This document shows positions 6,014 through 6,537 of a DNA stretch of 6,537 bases, piece by piece. The notes beneath the pieces are model-generated. The model ran no database searches. It saw only the letters and a list, made by a program, of their open reading frames with translations, and was not told where the DNA came from. Both the position numbers and the translations under genes were made by a program. The number at the start of each line of letters is the position of its first letter. Position 1 is the stretch's first letter. The stretch spans positions 1 to 6,537 of the forward strand of contig JAGLSJ010000033.1 in the NCBI GenBank assembly GCA_023270095.1, written 5' to 3'. This DNA comes from Minisyncoccota bacterium. GTDB lineage: Bacteria > Patescibacteriota > Minisyncoccia > JAHIHE01 > JAGLIN01.

Positions 6014-6066
6014 AATTTTTACAAGTAGGGTTTAATTTACATCAAACAAAATAAGAAAAACAAAAT

Positions 6067-6537
6067 ATGTCATTTGATTTAATTCCTCAACTCATTATTG
6101 TTATTTCAACTGGAATAATCGTTATTATTTTTGGTAAAAATATACCTAAGACAGAAAATTTGGATGATAAAAATTTTTCTGATTTGAAAAAAAATAAAGA
6201 AGAAAAAAATTTTTACTATTTATATGAAAGACTTAAAAATAGAATTAGTAAAGAAGAATATCAAAAAAGAATTGATTTGTTATGGAGATGGTTTGAGAAA
6301 TTTTTACGAAAGATTCGAATTAGTTTTTTAAGGTTTGATAATAAAATTGTTTTTTTATTAAATAAATTGAGGGAAAAGAATGTCGAAACTGATATTGACA
6401 AAAATACACAGGCTGATAGTATGGAAGAACGTGATGCAATTACAGAGGAAGTTGAAAAAAATGAAAATAGTGATTTTCAAAAACAAGAAATATTTATAGC
6501 GGATGAGGATGGCAGTGAACAGAGCGAAGAAATTGCG
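6067..6537 (+). CDS. Membrane-anchored hypothetical protein, 5' part (3' end outside window)
   Basis: The frame opens at ATG 6067 and stays open for 157 codons to the right edge, so the gene is incomplete. I do not recognise its function. Residues 5-23 (LIPQLIIVISTGIIVIIFG) form one hydrophobic helix at the N-terminus, followed by GKNIPKTENLDD and a charged stretch. Residues about 49-104 look helical and basic (YYLYERLKNRISKEEYQ, LLWRWFEKFLRKIRISFLR, IVFLLNKLREK) and may lie along the membrane. Residues 105-157 are acidic and low-complexity, probably a linker to a further domain beyond the edge. The basic segment after the helix suggests a cytoplasmic C-terminal side. The layout recalls CPR proteins with an N-terminal anchor and later repeat domains, but no such domain is visible here. 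It starts 53 nt after the PSP1 gene without a Shine-Dalgarno sequence. Confidence 0.75.
   Translation, partial: MSFDLIPQLIIVISTGIIVIIFGKNIPKTENLDDKNFSDLKKNKEEKNFYYLYERLKNRISKEEYQKRIDLLWRWFEKFLRKIRISFLRFDNKIVFLLNKLREKNVETDIDKNTQADSMEERDAITEEVEKNENSDFQKQEIFIADEDGSEQSEEIA

Noticed and set aside
1..6537. UGA recoding, CRISPR arrays, tRNA or rRNA genes
   Set aside because: No gene needs UGA read through, no regularly spaced repeats are present, and no tRNA cloverleaf or rRNA segment was recognised on either strand.

Overview
The window is AT-rich (about 30% G+C by eye) and its proteins are rich in Lys, Asn, Ile and Glu. The ribosomal proteins are clearly bacterial. Three things point to a Candidate Phyla Radiation (Patescibacteria) genome, perhaps Moranbacteria-like: the short 195-residue EF-Ts, an rplJ-rplL pair not followed by rpoB, and a large membrane protein built on a degenerate PP2C fold. 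This placement is an inference from protein character and could be wrong. The standard code fits: the complete genes end in TAA or TAG, Trp is encoded by TGG, and no internal TGA needs recoding.

Layout. (1) Bases 1-839, + strand: the 3' part of rplJ (ribosomal protein L10, cut by the window edge) and complete rplL (L7/L12), which together make the ribosomal stalk. A strong intrinsic terminator follows at 858-892. (2) Bases 1027-3369, - strand: one 780-residue gene convergent with rplL. It encodes a PP2C-like domain lacking its metal-binding aspartates, a charged linker, one membrane helix, a coiled-coil stretch and a C-terminal beta-propeller-like region. It has its own near-consensus promoter at 3399-3427. 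(3) Bases 3370-3886: a 517-base divergent intergenic region. It holds that promoter, a decayed TGTCATTGCGAG-type inverted-repeat element (3538-3627), a candidate extended -10 promoter for rpsB (3707-3734) and a leader of about 145 nt with a tight hairpin. (4) Bases 3887-6537, + strand: rpsB (S2), tsf (EF-Ts), a PSP1/RicT-family gene with paired CGRxxCC motifs, and the start of a membrane-anchored protein of unknown function cut by the right edge. These four lie close together and probably form one operon.

How the genes work together. rplJ/rplL and rpsB/tsf serve translation: the stalk recruits elongation factors, S2 belongs to the small subunit, and EF-Ts recharges EF-Tu. The PSP1 gene could link RNA processing to this operon, as RicT does in Bacillus, but no partners are visible. 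The 780-residue protein is the most unusual item. Its layout resembles a transmembrane receptor such as mycobacterial PknD, with a catalytically dead phosphatase fold inside the cell instead of a kinase.
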